Below, one piece after another: positions 7,062-7,237 of a DNA stretch of 7,237 nt. The translations under genes were made by a program, and so were the position numbers. The notes below the pieces were generated by a model that had not been told where the DNA came from, made no database searches, and saw nothing but the letters and a program-made list of their open reading frames with translations. This DNA comes from JBHIER01 sp046760705 [NCBI: bacterium] (GTDB taxonomy: Bacteria > JBHIER01 > G020348925): assembly GCA_046760705.1 (NCBI GenBank), contig JBHIER010000167.1:1-7237 (forward strand), written 5' to 3'. Numbering within the stretch: position 1 is the first letter of the stretch; every line of letters begins with the position of its first letter.

Positions 7062-7237
7062 TTAGCGCAACAGCACCATCTTCCTCGTCTCTGACCACCG
7101 CTCACTGTCCACTGACAACTGATAAAAATACACCCCACTGGCTAGTTCCCTGCCTCCGTCATCTCTCCCATCCCAGGTGACCGTATAATATCCCGCTTCC
7201 GTGGTTTCATCCACCAGCGTCCGCACCTCCTGACCCA
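7062..7237 (-). CDS. C-terminal end of a secreted protein with FlgD-Ig/T9SS-type tail (partial)
   Basis: Only the last 57 residues are in the window; the gene enters from the right edge and stops with TAA at 7064-7062. The readable sequence is GQEVRTLVDE, AGYYTVTWDGRDDGG, ELASGVYFYQL and TRKMVLLR at the end. This is the classic FlgD-like immunoglobulin/type IX sorting-type C-terminal domain: a GxEVxTLVxE strand, an AGxYxVxWDGxDxxGxxLASGVYFYxL core, and a terminal TRKMVLL. In FCB-group bacteria such tails end large cell-surface or exported proteins. The main domain lies outside the window, so the protein's activity cannot be told. Family call is strong. Confidence 0.85.
   Translation of the reverse strand, partial: GQEVRTLVDETTEAGYYTVTWDGRDDGGRELASGVYFYQLSVDSERWSETRKMVLLR

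Noticed and set aside
1-7237. CRISPR array, tRNA, rRNA, insertion sequence or integrase
   Set aside because: No regularly spaced repeats, tRNA-like cloverleaf, transposase motifs or terminal inverted repeats were seen on either strand.

Overview
The window most likely comes from an uncultured bacterium of the wider FCB assemblage (Bacteroidota/Chlorobi relatives, or candidate phyla such as Zixibacteria, KSB1, Latescibacteria or Eisenbacteria). The evidence is at the right edge: a FlgD-Ig/T9SS-type C-terminal tail, and a GWxTD-type protein fragment. Both are typical of those lineages. This placement is an inference from protein style, not from a marker gene. Every gene I can support lies on the minus strand, so the window is best read from 7237 down to 1.

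Right flank (about 5724-7237): the 3' end of a secreted protein with a FlgD-like/sorting domain, then an AT-rich terminator-like hairpin, then two decayed genes. The first is a GWxTD-type remnant with no 5' part and a frameshift just before its true C-terminus. The second is an alkaline phosphatase remnant with two internal deletions and two frameshifts; it has lost the nucleophilic serine and several metal ligands. A gene-free stretch of about 200 bases (5523-5723) follows, with a possible promoter.

Main region (23-5522): a compact four-gene operon in the order (i) a 289-aa protein of unknown family, (ii) a 433-aa P-loop ATPase of the BrxC/BrxD (DUF2791) type, (iii) a 447-aa ATPase of the same type with a small Tudor/SH3-like N-terminal domain, and (iv) a 643-aa Lhr-like superfamily II helicase. 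Genes ii/iii and iii/iv overlap by 17 and 14 bases, so they are probably translationally coupled. A BrxD-type ATPase beside an Lhr-like helicase resembles the brxD-brxHI pair of type 2 BREX phage defence. The BREX hallmarks (PglZ phosphatase, PglX methyltransferase, PglW kinase) are absent from this window, while there is a second ATPase and an unknown first gene. I infer a BREX-related, possibly undescribed nucleic-acid-directed defence or genome-maintenance module. The likely division of labour is that the unknown protein and paired ATPases sense or load onto DNA and the helicase remodels it. The operon may continue past base 1, where only 22 bases follow the helicase stop codon.
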